Counted from the stretch's first letter, positions 1-9,007 are shown. The stretch is DNA of 64,000 nt from Pseudoxanthomonas sp. Root630 (GCF_001427585.1 NZ_LMGY01000012.1:184001-248000); one strand, 5' to 3'. Numbers and translations are program-made. The notes: a model not told the origin generated them from the letters alone.

Positions 1-1
1 G

Positions 2-418
2 CGCCCCTTCCTCTCGCTGGAGAAATGCGTGGACCGCTGGGAGACCGCCTGGCGGGAAAGCGAGCGTTGGCGCGGCGACGCGCGCCACCTGCATGTGAGC
101 CACGACGCGTTGGTGCGTGCGCCGGGCGAGACGCTGGCGCGGGTGCTGGCGTTCCTGGGGTGCGATGCCGACGACACGCTGTGGTCGCGCTATCGCTCGA
201 TGGCGAACGGCCTCATCCGTGCCGACGAGCCGTGGAAAGCCGGCAACCTGCAACCCTTGCGCGCGCGCGATGCCTTCGGCGACGTGCTCGACGCGTCGCA
301 ACGGGATTGGGTCGAGTCCGCGCTCGCCACGCGCGCCGCCTCGCGCACGGTGGCGCATGCGCCAGCATCGACCGCGACGCGGCTGACACACACCGGCATT
401 CGCGTGCCACACGCATGA
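2..418 (+). CDS. sulfotransferase family protein, C-terminal part (5' end outside window)
   Basis: The window opens inside this gene. The frame is open from base 2 and ends at the TGA at 416-418, giving about 138 residues of the C-terminus. The stretch LVRAPGETLARVLAFLG, followed about 45 residues later by a charged basic tail, matches the C-terminal part of PAPS-dependent sulfotransferases. In those proteins a [YH]-E/D-x-L-v-x-x-P-x-x-x-L-x-x-i-x-x-F-L-G segment follows the PAPS-binding core. The PAPS-binding P-loop should lie upstream and cannot be checked. Substrate is unknown. The family call is fairly secure but rests on one motif region. Confidence 0.6.
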   Translation, partial: RPFLSLEKCVDRWETAWRESERWRGDARHLHVSHDALVRAPGETLARVLAFLGCDADDTLWSRYRSMANGLIRADEPWKAGNLQPLRARDAFGDVLDASQRDWVESALATRAASRTVAHAPASTATRLTHTGIRVPHA

Positions 419-547
419 ACCAAGCTGCACGCCTGTTCCGCCCGGCATGGCGGGGACGGCGCGGAACCAACCTCTCCCACGTTCCGTCCCGTCCCCCCGT
501 GCCGGCCTTGTCGTCGTCCGTTGGCCATTCTCCTGCGAGGAAATCGC

Positions 548-901
548 GTGCCGCACGTTCCCCTGTTTCGAGGTCTCTTCCTGCTGCTGGTCGTCGGCAG
601 CCTGGCCGCCTGTTGCACCCGGCCCCTCGGCGCCCATCGCCCACCGCCGCCGTTCGGGGCCGGCGGGCCACCGCCGCATCCGCGTGGACACGACGAGCGC
701 CCGCTTCCGCCGCCGGGTATCGAGGACGCGATATCGGCATGCGCGGATGAGCTCGATCTTCCGCCGCCGCCCTCCGCGGAAGACGATGAACGCCCGGAGC
801 TCACCGAAGAGCAGCATGCGTTGCTGGGTGCCTGCCTCGAAGAGGCCGGCTATCCGCCACCGCCCATGGGCCCGCCGGGCGATCGGGATGAGCCGGTATG
901 A
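548..901 (+). CDS. proline-rich putative lipoprotein, function unknown
   Basis: This encodes 117 residues from GTG 548. I chose GTG because GAGGAA lies about 9 nt upstream; an in-frame ATG at 521 has no such site and would put charged residues ahead of the signal peptide. Residues 5-22 are a hydrophobic signal followed by a lipobox (SLAAC), so it should be lipidated. The mature part is rich in PPPP and PPPH runs and contains two similar segments, DAISACADELDLPPPP and HALLGACLEEAGYPPPP. Each pairs an Ala-Cys with a poly-Pro run, which suggests an internal duplication. I recognise no family. It lies between a sulfotransferase and another unrecognised envelope protein. Confidence 0.6.
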   Translation: MPHVPLFRGLFLLLVVGSLAACCTRPLGAHRPPPPFGAGGPPPHPRGHDERPLPPPGIEDAISACADELDLPPPPSAEDDERPELTEEQHALLGACLEEAGYPPPPMGPPGDRDEPV

Positions 902-993
902 TGCTTCGATGATTCCGATGCAGGGACACCACCATTGCGGACGCATGCTGATGCGCGTGCGTGCGATCTGAGCAAGTCCGGCGCGCGTGGCCG

Positions 994-1950
994 ATGTCGG
1001 TATCGGCCAGCGAGGCGCGCGACAGGCTGATCGCGGGCGCCACCAGTCTGTTGGTGGTGGCCATCGCGCTGCGCGTCCTGATGCTGCAACCATCGACCGT
1101 GCATGCGGAGGCGTCAGACCCTCCGTTGCGCGTGCGCTTCATCGACCGTGCCGCAAGTGCGCGGATCGAGCCGGCGCATCCGGCGGACGGGAGGCGCGCA
1201 GCGCATGCGGACACGTCGTCGAACGCGCCTGCCGCATCGACCACGACGACCCGCGCAACGGCACAGACGCTGCCGCGCCCGCACGTGTACGAGCGCGATG
1301 GCCGGCTGCGCGTGTCCGACAGCATCGGTGCATTGCCGCCTGCTCCGAACCTTCCGCCGGGGAGTGCGCCCGATACGCGCCGCGCGGAAGCACGCGGCCC
1401 ATTCGATCGCGTCAACCCCGTCGATTACAGGGAGACGCGCTTCGACCGCGCGTGGCGAGGAAAGGGCACGGCCGGCGACAGCGCGCTGGAGGATGCGCAC
1501 GGCATGGTGACGGGATCAGTGACCATCCCGCTGGGAACGCGCGACCAGCCCGCGCGGGCGCGGCCACCGCCGGCCGTGCGCTTCAATCCCGGGTTGCACG
1601 AAAGGACGGCGGACCTGGGCAGCGAGGCCACTGGCGATGCCTACAAGGCAGCGCCCATCGCAGAAGAACCGGCGCCGGGACTCGACGGGGCCGCGAGCCG
1701 CGCGATCCGCGGGCAACTGGCGGTGCTGGGCCGGGACTTCGCCCACTGCCAGGCGTCGCTCTTCGCCGAGTTCGCGAAGCCCGTGCGCCTGCACCTGTCG
1801 CAGCTGGAAGGCATCGAGTATGCCTTCGCCCACGGCGCCGATCCCGTGCGTGCGGAGCATCTGTTGCCGCGCGAAGCGGACATGGCCTACACACTGGCGC
1901 GCCGTGCCCTGTGGCATGCGCGACAGAAGCTGTCCACCTGCAACCGATGA
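994..1950 (+). CDS. hypothetical membrane-anchored periplasmic protein
   Basis: This encodes about 318 residues from ATG 994. A GTG at 961 would add 11 residues; neither start has a convincing ribosome-binding site, so the N-terminus is uncertain. One hydrophobic segment (residues ~10-28) is followed by PPLRVRFIDR, then a long low-complexity region rich in Ala, Arg, Thr and Pro. A more structured C-terminal third (after residue ~230) contains two Cys residues. This looks like a bitopic inner-membrane protein with a periplasmic domain. The PLRVRF segment after one TM recalls the start of TonB-like periplasmic regions, but no TonB C-terminal domain is visible. No family is recognised. Confidence 0.55.
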   Translation: MSVSASEARDRLIAGATSLLVVAIALRVLMLQPSTVHAEASDPPLRVRFIDRAASARIEPAHPADGRRAAHADTSSNAPAASTTTTRATAQTLPRPHVYERDGRLRVSDSIGALPPAPNLPPGSAPDTRRAEARGPFDRVNPVDYRETRFDRAWRGKGTAGDSALEDAHGMVTGSVTIPLGTRDQPARARPPPAVRFNPGLHERTADLGSEATGDAYKAAPIAEEPAPGLDGAASRAIRGQLAVLGRDFAHCQASLFAEFAKPVRLHLSQLEGIEYAFAHGADPVRAEHLLPREADMAYTLARRALWHARQKLSTCNR

Positions 1951-1963
1951 GTCTGCGTCGCCG

Positions 1964-2788
1964 TCAGGGCGACGCAGTGCGTGCGCCACGAACCGATGCC
2001 ACGTGCCGCATGATGTCCACGAACGGCGCCACCCAGTACACGTCGGGATGGGCCGCCAGGTGCCGCAGCAAGGCCTCGTGCGCATCGTTCGACACCGCCA
2101 GGTAGTCGCCGCCGATGCCGTGGAAGGTGAAGTTGGCCATCGTGCCCTGGCGGGCGGCTTCTTCCACGCGCGCAATCAGCTGTTCGCCGGTGACGTCCAC
2201 CGGGACATCGACCGGCACGGCCGAGGCATCGAGCGCGGCCATGTCCGCCACCACGCCGCCCTGGCCCCGTTTGATGCCGACGAACTCGGGCGCCACCGCC
2301 GCCACGTAGTCGCCATCGCGTGCGCGTGTGTCGCCACAGGGCACGGTCATCGTGCGGTCGCTGCGTCCGTCGAGAGCGGCAAGCATCACGTTGGCCAGGC
2401 GCACCTGGTCGGCCATCTGCGCGACGGTGGTCGTGTCGAGGTCGCGATGGGGCGGTACCCATGCCCGGTCCGGCAACGACGACGAGCATTGATGGAACAG
2501 GCTGTGGTTGCCGAGCTCATGCCCGTGGCGCGCCGCGTCCACCCAGGCCTGCCGGCGCGTGCGCAGCGTGTCCGACGCCAGCGTCAGATAGAAGCTGCCC
2601 TTCAGGCCATGCCGGTCCAGCGCCGGGATCGCATGGTCCAGCTGCGAGGGCAGCGCGTCGTCGTAGGCGAGGCTGACGGCGGCGCGCTTGCCGCCGGGCC
2701 AGGCGAAGGGTTCCGCGGCGAGCGCGTGGGTCGCCACCAGCAACAGGGCCAGGGGCAGCCGACGCGTCGGACGCAGGGACCGTGGCAC
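1964..2788 (-). CDS. polysaccharide deacetylase (NodB/CE4 fold), secreted
   Basis: This encodes 274 residues from a GTG start. Residues 1-24 are a typical signal peptide ending ALA-A, so it is secreted. The NodB-type core follows: a YDD motif carrying the catalytic-base Asp (SLAYDDALPS, ~residue 40), then the metal-binding HxxxH-type motif in HGHELGNHSLFH (~residue 88). Later come VPCGD and FHGIGG, corresponding to the C-terminal motifs. Family members remove N- or O-acetyl groups from glycans. The start codon lies only 4 bp after the GH30 stop, so the two form one transcript. The pair probably trims the same imported glycan, which is inference. The true substrate is unknown. Confidence 0.83.
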   Translation of the reverse strand: MPRSLRPTRRLPLALLLVATHALAAEPFAWPGGKRAAVSLAYDDALPSQLDHAIPALDRHGLKGSFYLTLASDTLRTRRQAWVDAARHGHELGNHSLFHQCSSSLPDRAWVPPHRDLDTTTVAQMADQVRLANVMLAALDGRSDRTMTVPCGDTRARDGDYVAAVAPEFVGIKRGQGGVVADMAALDASAVPVDVPVDVTGEQLIARVEEAARQGTMANFTFHGIGGDYLAVSNDAHEALLRHLAAHPDVYWVAPFVDIMRHVASVRGARTASP

Positions 2789-2792
2789 GGCG

Positions 2793-4259
2793 TCAGTTCA
2801 CCAGTGTCTGGATCGCGCGCGCCGGGATCGTCACGACGGTGGAGGCCTGGCCGACGTAGAAGTTGTACGCGATCTCCTTGTCGGTCGGATTCATCACCAC
2901 CGTCGCCAGGCGCCCGTCCGGGTTCACGAAGGACGTCGCCAGCAGGGTGCTGCGGCTGGTGGCGGTGCTGACGCGACGCGCCTCGGGGCGGATGAACTTC
3001 GAGAAGTGGCCGATGTAGTAATAGCTCGGCGTGTAGACCAGCTCACCCGTGCGCGTGTCGGCGTGCAGCGGTGCGAAGCAGAAGTTGCCCACGTGGTTGG
3101 GGCCGCCCTTCTCGTCCAGCAGCATGTTCCAGTCGGTCCAGCCCACGGCGCCGTTGTTGAAGTCGTTGATCATCGACGTGCCGTAGCGCTCCGCATTCGG
3201 CCAGTACTGGTAGCGCGCAGGGTCGAATTTCTCCACCGCGGCTTCGGTCAGCAGTACGGGTTTGTCGGGGAAGGCATCGGTTACCGCGGCGACGTTGCGG
3301 AACATCGGGTCGAAGCCCGCCCACGTCTCGTACCAGTGGAAGCCCAGGCCCCAGGCGTACTTCGCCGCCTCGGGATCGCCCAGGATCACCTGCGCGCGGT
3401 ACAGCATCATGTCGCGGTTGTGGTCCCACACGATGATCTTCTTGTCGGCGAAACCCGCCTTGTGCATCGTCGGGCCGAGGTAGTCCTTGAGGAAGTCGCG
3501 CTCCTCTTCCGCCGTGTAGAGCATCGACTCCCAGGTCTGGGTGGCCATGGGCTCGTTCTGCACCGTGATGCCCCAGACCGGGATGCCTTCCTTCTCGTAG
3601 GCCTGGATGAACTTGACGAAGTAGTTCGCCCACGCCTGGCGGTACTCGGGCAGCAGCGCCCCGCCGCGCAGCATGTGCTTGTTGGTCTTCATGAAGGCCG
3701 GCGCGCTCCACGGGCTGGCGAACAACGGCAGTTCGCCGCCCGCGGCCGCGATCGCCTGCTTGATCATCGGAATGCGCGCCTGGCGGTCGTGGTCGACCGA
3801 GAACGAGGCCAGCGCCTTGTCGCCTTCCTTGACGTAGGTGTAGCTGGCGGAGCTGAAATCCGAACTGTGGATGGTCGTGCGGGCCAGCGAGTAGCCGATG
3901 CCGGCCTCTTTGTCGTAGTAGGCGCGCATGAACTCCGCGCGCTTCTCGGGCGACAGGGTGGCGTAGACCTCGGCGGTGGAGTCGGTGATCGCGCCGCCGA
4001 TGCCCAGCATCGACTGGAAGCGCTTCGTTGGATCGACGAAGACGGAGTTCTCGACCTCCGTCAGGGTGTGGCCGGCCTTCAGCGTGGCGGTGCCGGTCTG
4101 GCTGAGCCGCTGCGCGGTGTCCTGCGCGGTGGTGTAGATCGTGACGGTGGCAGAGCTCGGCATGGCGGTTTCCCGGGGTTGCGCGGCATCGGCATGCGCC
4201 AGGCCGGCGGCCATCGCCACGCCGAGCGCGACGGCGGCGAACAAGCGGGTGGAATGCAT
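2793..4259 (-). CDS. GH30-family glycoside hydrolase (glucosylceramidase-like), secreted
   Basis: This encodes 488 residues. The start is ATG at 4257-4259, where MHSTRLFAAVALGVAMAAG begins a signal peptide; the frame is open further upstream but that part has no coding character. Typical GH30 landmarks are GIGGAITDSTA after a short beta-sandwich strand, the acid/base Glu in TVQNEPMA, the nucleophile Glu in VLLTEAAVE, and a C-terminal beta domain ending in VTIPARAIQTLVN. GH30 enzymes are retaining hydrolases acting on beta-glucosides, beta-1,6-glucans or xylans; the sequence alone does not choose between them. The gene is first in a two-gene operon with the deacetylase and diverges from a LacI-family gene. 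A TGACAGCGCTGTCA palindrome overlaps its promoter. Confidence 0.9.
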   Translation of the reverse strand: MHSTRLFAAVALGVAMAAGLAHADAAQPRETAMPSSATVTIYTTAQDTAQRLSQTGTATLKAGHTLTEVENSVFVDPTKRFQSMLGIGGAITDSTAEVYATLSPEKRAEFMRAYYDKEAGIGYSLARTTIHSSDFSSASYTYVKEGDKALASFSVDHDRQARIPMIKQAIAAAGGELPLFASPWSAPAFMKTNKHMLRGGALLPEYRQAWANYFVKFIQAYEKEGIPVWGITVQNEPMATQTWESMLYTAEEERDFLKDYLGPTMHKAGFADKKIIVWDHNRDMMLYRAQVILGDPEAAKYAWGLGFHWYETWAGFDPMFRNVAAVTDAFPDKPVLLTEAAVEKFDPARYQYWPNAERYGTSMINDFNNGAVGWTDWNMLLDEKGGPNHVGNFCFAPLHADTRTGELVYTPSYYYIGHFSKFIRPEARRVSTATSRSTLLATSFVNPDGRLATVVMNPTDKEIAYNFYVGQASTVVTIPARAIQTLVN

Positions 4260-4591
4260 CGTGGTGCCTCTCGAGGATGGGTGCGGTGGCGATCGGCCGC
4301 AGCCGGACGCACGGTAGTTGACAGCGCTGTCATACCGTTGGTACACCTTGGTGTCAACCGCATGGGGTTCGCGGCGGTGGAACGCGCGATGCAGTGCGCA
4401 TCGCGATGCCGCCACATCGCAATCATGTGCTGCTGTGCAACAACGATTTGCGTGCATCGCGCGCGCGGGTCGTGTCGTCGGGGAGCCGCCGCAGCGTGCC
4501 GATGCGCGCCGCGGTATCCAGGGAATGGGCGTCGCTGTCAGAATCCGGGGTCTTGCCAGGAGGATGTGCGGAGTGGAGCGGGAGCAGCCGA
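4260..4591. other. 332-bp divergent control region between GH30 operon and lacI-type regulator
   Basis: No gene is supported here. It holds the GH30 promoter and operator (listed separately at 4318-4357) and the 5' leader of the LacI-family gene. That leader contains GGAG about 10 nt before its ATG. Several frames are open across it, but they lack recognisable protein features and merely extend the flanking genes upstream. Confidence 0.7.
4318..4357 (-). promoter_or_regulatory. GH30 promoter with overlapping LacI-type operator
   Basis: Read on the minus strand, TTGACA (4357-4352) is followed by exactly 17 bp and then TATGAC (4334-4329), a good sigma70-like arrangement. The perfect 14-bp palindrome TGACAGCGCTGTCA (4319-4332) overlaps the -10 box. 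It has the central CG typical of LacI-family operators. A repressor bound here would occlude the -10. The gene for the likely repressor starts about 260 bp away on the other strand. Confidence 0.75.
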
Positions 4592-5602
4592 ATGCGTAGT
4601 CGGATCGAGGACGTGGCCGCCGCCGCAGGCGTGTCCATGAAGACGGTGTCGCGCGTGCTCAACAATGAGCCCAACGTGCGGGATGAAATGCGCCAACGCG
4701 TCATGAAGGCGGTCGAGCAGTTGCAGTACCGGCCCAACCTGTCGGCGCGCAGCCTTGCCGGGCAGCGCTCCTACGTCATCGCGCTGGTCTACAACAACCC
4801 GTCGCGCAACTACCTGATGGAAATCCAGAGCGGCATGCTGGATGCCTGCCGCGACAACCACTACAACCTGGTGCTCGCGCCCGTGGGATCGGCCAAGCAA
4901 CGCAAGGCGGAGGACCTGAAGGTCGTGTTCGAGCACTTCGCCCCCGATGGCGTCGTGCTGATCCCGCCGCTCACCGACGACCCCGCGGTGTTGGAGTTCC
5001 TCGAGCAGCACGACGTCCCCTTCGCGTGCATCGCCCCCAAGCATCCGCAGGACCGCATCGGTGTGTCGATGGACGAGACCGCGGCCGTGCTCGAGCTGAT
5101 GGCGGGGCTGGTCGCGCAGGGCCATCGGCGCATCGCCCATATCAAGGGTCCTCCCGCGCACGGCGCATGCCAGTGGCGCTTCAAGGGCTACCGCGAAGCG
5201 CTGCGCAAGGCCGGGCTCGATTTCGACGAGGACCTCGTGGTGCAGGGCGCGTTCTCGTTCGAATCGGGGATCGAGGCCGGCAACCGCTTGCTCGACCTGA
5301 AGCGCCCGCCCACGGCGATCTTCGCGGCCAACGACGACATGGCGGCCGGCGTGATCCGCGCCGCCTGCGAGCGCGGCCTGGCCGTGCCCCGCGACATCTC
5401 GGTGTGCGGGTTCGACGACACGCCGATCGCGCGCCACATCTATCCCGCGCTCACCACGGTGCGCCAGCCCACGTCCGAGATGGGGCGCTTGGCCACGCTG
5501 CAACTGTTGGCCCGCATCCGCGCTGCGGAAGCCGGCGGCATGGTGCATGTCGAGCACGAAGTGGTGTTCCGCGAGTCGACCCAGGCGCCCACGCGGCGCT
5601 GA
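4592..5602 (+). CDS. LacI-family transcriptional regulator
   Basis: This encodes 336 residues from ATG 4592, the only start that places the DNA-binding domain at the N-terminus. The classic LacI helix-turn-helix is visible: RIEDVAAAAGVSMKTVSRVL then NNEPNVR, with a hinge helix around YRPNLSARSLAG. The rest is a periplasmic-binding-protein-like sugar domain, with VYNNPSRNY early and AAND and CGFDD motifs late. It should repress in the absence of a sugar ligand. Two palindromes of the same type sit in front of GH30 and of the TonB receptor on either side, so it probably controls both arms (inference). Its position and partners resemble SalR/CelR-type regulators of Xanthomonas carbohydrate loci, but I do not assign a symbol. 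Confidence 0.93.
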   Translation: MRSRIEDVAAAAGVSMKTVSRVLNNEPNVRDEMRQRVMKAVEQLQYRPNLSARSLAGQRSYVIALVYNNPSRNYLMEIQSGMLDACRDNHYNLVLAPVGSAKQRKAEDLKVVFEHFAPDGVVLIPPLTDDPAVLEFLEQHDVPFACIAPKHPQDRIGVSMDETAAVLELMAGLVAQGHRRIAHIKGPPAHGACQWRFKGYREALRKAGLDFDEDLVVQGAFSFESGIEAGNRLLDLKRPPTAIFAANDDMAAGVIRAACERGLAVPRDISVCGFDDTPIARHIYPALTTVRQPTSEMGRLATLQLLARIRAAEAGGMVHVEHEVVFRESTQAPTRR

Positions 5603-5959
5603 CGGCGTAGAAGCGTTTCCTCCCGGTCGATCGCGGTCACCGCGAGGCGATGCCGCGCGCGCGCGGCGCATCCGATCGCCATACCAATCGAAAACCTTCC
5701 ACCCGGGAGGGCGACAAATTTCTTCCATTCGATACGGCGACGCGAAGAATGGAAAACGATTTCAGCTGCGCCGCAGCATCGAGAAAAGTGCTTAAAACAA
5801 GGGGTTTTTTGCGAGTGTCGGCACAAATGTGAGAAAGTTGACAACGCTGTCAATCGCGCGTCCAATGCGGCCCAATGTGAGAGGACAGGGGGCCTCGAGC
5901 ACGTACGCCACACGCACACACAACACGCTATTCGTGAATTTCCGGAGAGGGGAAAGTCC
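5603..5959. other. 357-bp control region upstream of TonB-dependent receptor
   Basis: No gene is supported. The segment is AT-richer than its surroundings from about 5690. It contains a weak AAAAC/GTTTT hairpin with a T-run near 5794-5810, a possible end for the regulator transcript. It then holds the receptor promoter and operator (5838-5866) and a long untranslated leader of roughly 90 nt. That leader ends in a strong purine-rich ribosome-binding region (GGAGAGGGGAAAG) just before ATG 5960. Confidence 0.6.
5838..5866 (+). promoter_or_regulatory. TonB-receptor promoter with overlapping LacI-type operator
   Basis: TTGACA (5838-5843), 17 bp, then TCCAAT (5861-5866) forms a sigma70-like promoter. 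The near-perfect palindrome TTGACAACGCTGTCAA (5838-5853) coincides with the -35 box. It differs from the GH30 operator core by one base on one side of the central CG. The two sites flank the LacI-family gene, which argues for one regulator acting on both transcripts. Confidence 0.75.
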
Positions 5960-8900
5960 ATGAAGCTAGTGCAGTCCGTTCCAAGGAAGCGGGTGCTCAC
6001 GTCCGCGTTGCTGATCGCCATGGCGGGTCCCGCCTGGGCCCAGCAGGCCGAGCCGCAGAGCACCACCGCCACGCCGTCGACGACGACGGCCAATGAAGCC
6101 GACCCGACCACGCTGGATACGGTCGTGGTGAAGGGCATTCGTGCCAGCCTCGAATCGTCGATGAACCTCAAGCGCGACGCGCAAGGTGTCGTCGACGGCA
6201 TCGTGGCCGAGGACATCGGCAAGTTCCCCGATACGAACCTGGCCGAATCCCTGCAGCGCATCAGCGGCGTGTCGATCGACCGCACGCCCAGCGGTGAAGG
6301 CTCGAAGGTCACCGTGCGCGGCATCGGGCCTGACCACAACCTGGTGCTGCTCAATGGCCGCCAGATGCCGGGCGCGCTGTTGAACGGGTTCTCTGCTTCG
6401 AACTCGCGCGCGTTCGATTTCGCCAATCTCGCATCGGAGGCGGTATCGGGCATCGAGGTCTACAAGACCGGCCTGGCCTCGAATCCGACCGGCGGCATCG
6501 GCGCGACGATCAACATCAAGACGGTCCGTCCGCTGGAAAGCGGGCCGCTGCTGAACCTGGGCTTGAAGACGGTCCACGACACGTCGAACGACAACCTGCC
6601 CAGGATCATGCAGGGCGACGATTACACCCCCGAGGTGTCCGGCATTTTCAGCCAGACGTTCGCTGACGGGAAGTTCGGCATCGCCGTGACCGGCAGCTAC
6701 CAGGAACGCGACAGCGGCTTCAGCCAGGTCGGCGTGACCGCCGGCTGGCGCACGCATTTCGGTGGCGAGGGCGGATGGGGTGCGATCGCGCCGGGAACGC
6801 CCGGGAACGACAATCTGCCGGGCCCCACCGATCTGTACTCGGTGCCGCAGAACCTCAACTACAGCGTCAACGGCATCCAGCGCCAGCGCACCAACGGGCA
6901 GGTCACCCTGCAGTGGGCCCCGTCGGATCGCGTCACCACGACGCTGGACTACACGTATTCCGAAAACAAGATCCAGCAGAAGCGCAACGAGATGTCGGTG
7001 TGGTTCAACTTCGTCGGCCAGGAAAGCGCCTGGACCGATGGCCCCGCCGCCGGTCCGGTCTTCTACCGGGAACTCATTCCGTGCACCGGCACGCAGAACG
7101 CGAACGGCACCTACGCGGGCTGCAGCGATCTGGCGATGGCCGGTGGCATCAGCGCGACCAAGGCCGAGAACGAGTCGGTCGGTTTCAACGTCGAATGGGA
7201 AGTGACGGACTCGCTGGACCTCGCGTTCGACTATCACCGCTCCACGGCGGAACTGTCGCCCGACAGCGAGTGGGGTTCGCAGGGCAACATCGGTACCGCG
7301 GCCTGGATCCGTGGCGATACCACGGTCTATTTCGACGGCAAGCTGCCGATCCTCAGCTACACGCTGGCGCCGGGCGTCAGTGGCGTGGACCCGTCGCAGG
7401 CGCGCGTGACCGGCCGTCAGTTCGTGAACGGCTATTCGCGGGGCGAAGTCGACCAGGGCCAGCTGAGCGGCAAGTTCGAGTTCGGCGACTTCTCCAACCT
7501 GAAGTTCGGCGTGGCCAACACCGAGGTCAAGAACCGGACCGCCTGGGGCATCAACGAAGCGGCGGACTGGGGCGGGATCGGCCTGGCATCCGACTGGGCC
7601 GACGGCCTGTGGCAGATCGACGACATTGCGCAGTACTTCGATGCGTTCCCCGGTTACAGCGATCCGCGCTTCAGCAGCCAGTTCCTGGTCTTCGATTACG
7701 AGGCCATGCGCCGGGCGGTGGGCGAATTCACGGGCAGGCCGGATCTTGCCCGCGCCCCGGACAACTACAATCGCGCCGACCTGCGCACCACCGAAAAGAC
7801 CCGCAGCGCCTACCTGCAGTACAGCACCAGCTGGGAGACGCGGATCCCGATCAATCTGGCCGTGGGCGTGCGTTACGAGAAGACCGAGATCGAGTCTTCG
7901 GCCCAGGTGGATACGCCGGTGCTCGTGCGCTGGGTGGCGGACAACGAGTTCTTCACCGACATGGGCGAGAAGACGTTCACCACCATGACCGGTGAGTACG
8001 ACTACTTCCTGCCGAGCATCGATGCCAGCTTCGAGCTCACCGACGAAATGGTGTTGCGTGCCAGCTACGGCCACTCGCTCGGTCGTCCGGGTTGGCAGGA
8101 CATCCAGGGCGGGCAGACCGTCAGTCCGTTGCTGCGCGTCAATGGCGGCAGCGGCAACTCCGGCAATCCGAACCTGAAGCCGCTGCTGTCCAAGAACATC
8201 GATCTGTCGTACGAGTGGTACTACGCCGACGCCAGCTACTTCTCGATCGGCTACTACCGCAAGAACATCTCCAACTACATCGACAGCGGTGCGGGATCGT
8301 TCCAGGACACGTTGTTCAGCCTGCCCACGCCGGTGGGTGGTGCGTACTGGAACGCGGCCATCGGTGCGGGTTGCGGCAGCGCGGACGTGGGCTGCATCCG
8401 TCAGTACATCTTCGCCAACTTCGACGGCCAGCCTGGCGTGGACAGCACGGCGGGGACCAACGGCGAAATCACCGGCATCCCCGGCGATCCGTTGACGGTG
8501 TACAACATCACCATCCCGGGCAACGCCGGTTCGCACACCCTCAACGGGTTCGAGCTCAGCGTGCAGCACATGTTCGGCGACAGTGGGTTCGGTGTCGCGG
8601 CCAACTACACGATCGTGGACAGCGACAGCCTCTCGTACGACAACAACGCCAAGGGGCCGCAGCAGGTGCTGATCGGCTTGAGCGACTCGGCCAACCTGGT
8701 GGGCTTCTACGACAAGGGACCGTGGCAGGTGCGCCTGGCCTACAACTGGCGCGACAAGTTCCTGAATGGCCAGTACGACGGCGATGCCGCCGACACCGCG
8801 AAGAACAACCCGGTGTATGTCGAGGAGTACGGCCAGTGGGACTTGAGCGTCGGCTACAAGTTCAGCGATCGCTTCACGGTCCAGTTCGAAGGCATCAACC

Positions 8901-9007
8901 TGACCGACGAAACCGCACGGCTCAGCGAGCGCAACAAGAACATCCTGTTCTACGGCACCCAGACCGGTCCGCGCTACATGATCGGTTTCCGTTACGACTT
9001 CCGCTGA
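5960..9007 (+). CDS. TonB-dependent receptor, Caulobacter-type (oligosaccharide uptake)
   Basis: This encodes 1015 residues and forms an outer-membrane gated beta-barrel. A signal peptide (cleavage near GPAWA-QQ, residue ~28) is followed by a TonB-box-like TTLDTVVVKG. Then comes the plug domain with the subclass hallmark GIVAEDIGKFPDTNLAESLQ and VTVRGIGPDHNLVLLNGRQM. About 750 residues of aromatic-rich barrel strands follow, ending RYMIGFRYDFR. This subclass commonly imports oligosaccharides in Caulobacter and Xanthomonas. It starts the long transcript that continues into the halogenase cassette and sits under a LacI-type operator. The ligand is presumably the glycan processed by the neighbouring GH30 and deacetylase, which is inference. 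Confidence 0.95.
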   Translation: MKLVQSVPRKRVLTSALLIAMAGPAWAQQAEPQSTTATPSTTTANEADPTTLDTVVVKGIRASLESSMNLKRDAQGVVDGIVAEDIGKFPDTNLAESLQRISGVSIDRTPSGEGSKVTVRGIGPDHNLVLLNGRQMPGALLNGFSASNSRAFDFANLASEAVSGIEVYKTGLASNPTGGIGATINIKTVRPLESGPLLNLGLKTVHDTSNDNLPRIMQGDDYTPEVSGIFSQTFADGKFGIAVTGSYQERDSGFSQVGVTAGWRTHFGGEGGWGAIAPGTPGNDNLPGPTDLYSVPQNLNYSVNGIQRQRTNGQVTLQWAPSDRVTTTLDYTYSENKIQQKRNEMSVWFNFVGQESAWTDGPAAGPVFYRELIPCTGTQNANGTYAGCSDLAMAGGISATKAENESVGFNVEWEVTDSLDLAFDYHRSTAELSPDSEWGSQGNIGTAAWIRGDTTVYFDGKLPILSYTLAPGVSGVDPSQARVTGRQFVNGYSRGEVDQGQLSGKFEFGDFSNLKFGVANTEVKNRTAWGINEAADWGGIGLASDWADGLWQIDDIAQYFDAFPGYSDPRFSSQFLVFDYEAMRRAVGEFTGRPDLARAPDNYNRADLRTTEKTRSAYLQYSTSWETRIPINLAVGVRYEKTEIESSAQVDTPVLVRWVADNEFFTDMGEKTFTTMTGEYDYFLPSIDASFELTDEMVLRASYGHSLGRPGWQDIQGGQTVSPLLRVNGGSGNSGNPNLKPLLSKNIDLSYEWYYADASYFSIGYYRKNISNYIDSGAGSFQDTLFSLPTPVGGAYWNAAIGAGCGSADVGCIRQYIFANFDGQPGVDSTAGTNGEITGIPGDPLTVYNITIPGNAGSHTLNGFELSVQHMFGDSGFGVAANYTIVDSDSLSYDNNAKGPQQVLIGLSDSANLVGFYDKGPWQVRLAYNWRDKFLNGQYDGDAADTAKNNPVYVEEYGQWDLSVGYKFSDRFTVQFEGINLTDETARLSERNKNILFYGTQTGPRYMIGFRYDFR

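Noticed and set aside
5966..8569. 867-codon open frame opposite the TonB receptor
   Set aside because: Shadow of the receptor gene: biased composition, no signal, domain or ribosome-binding site.
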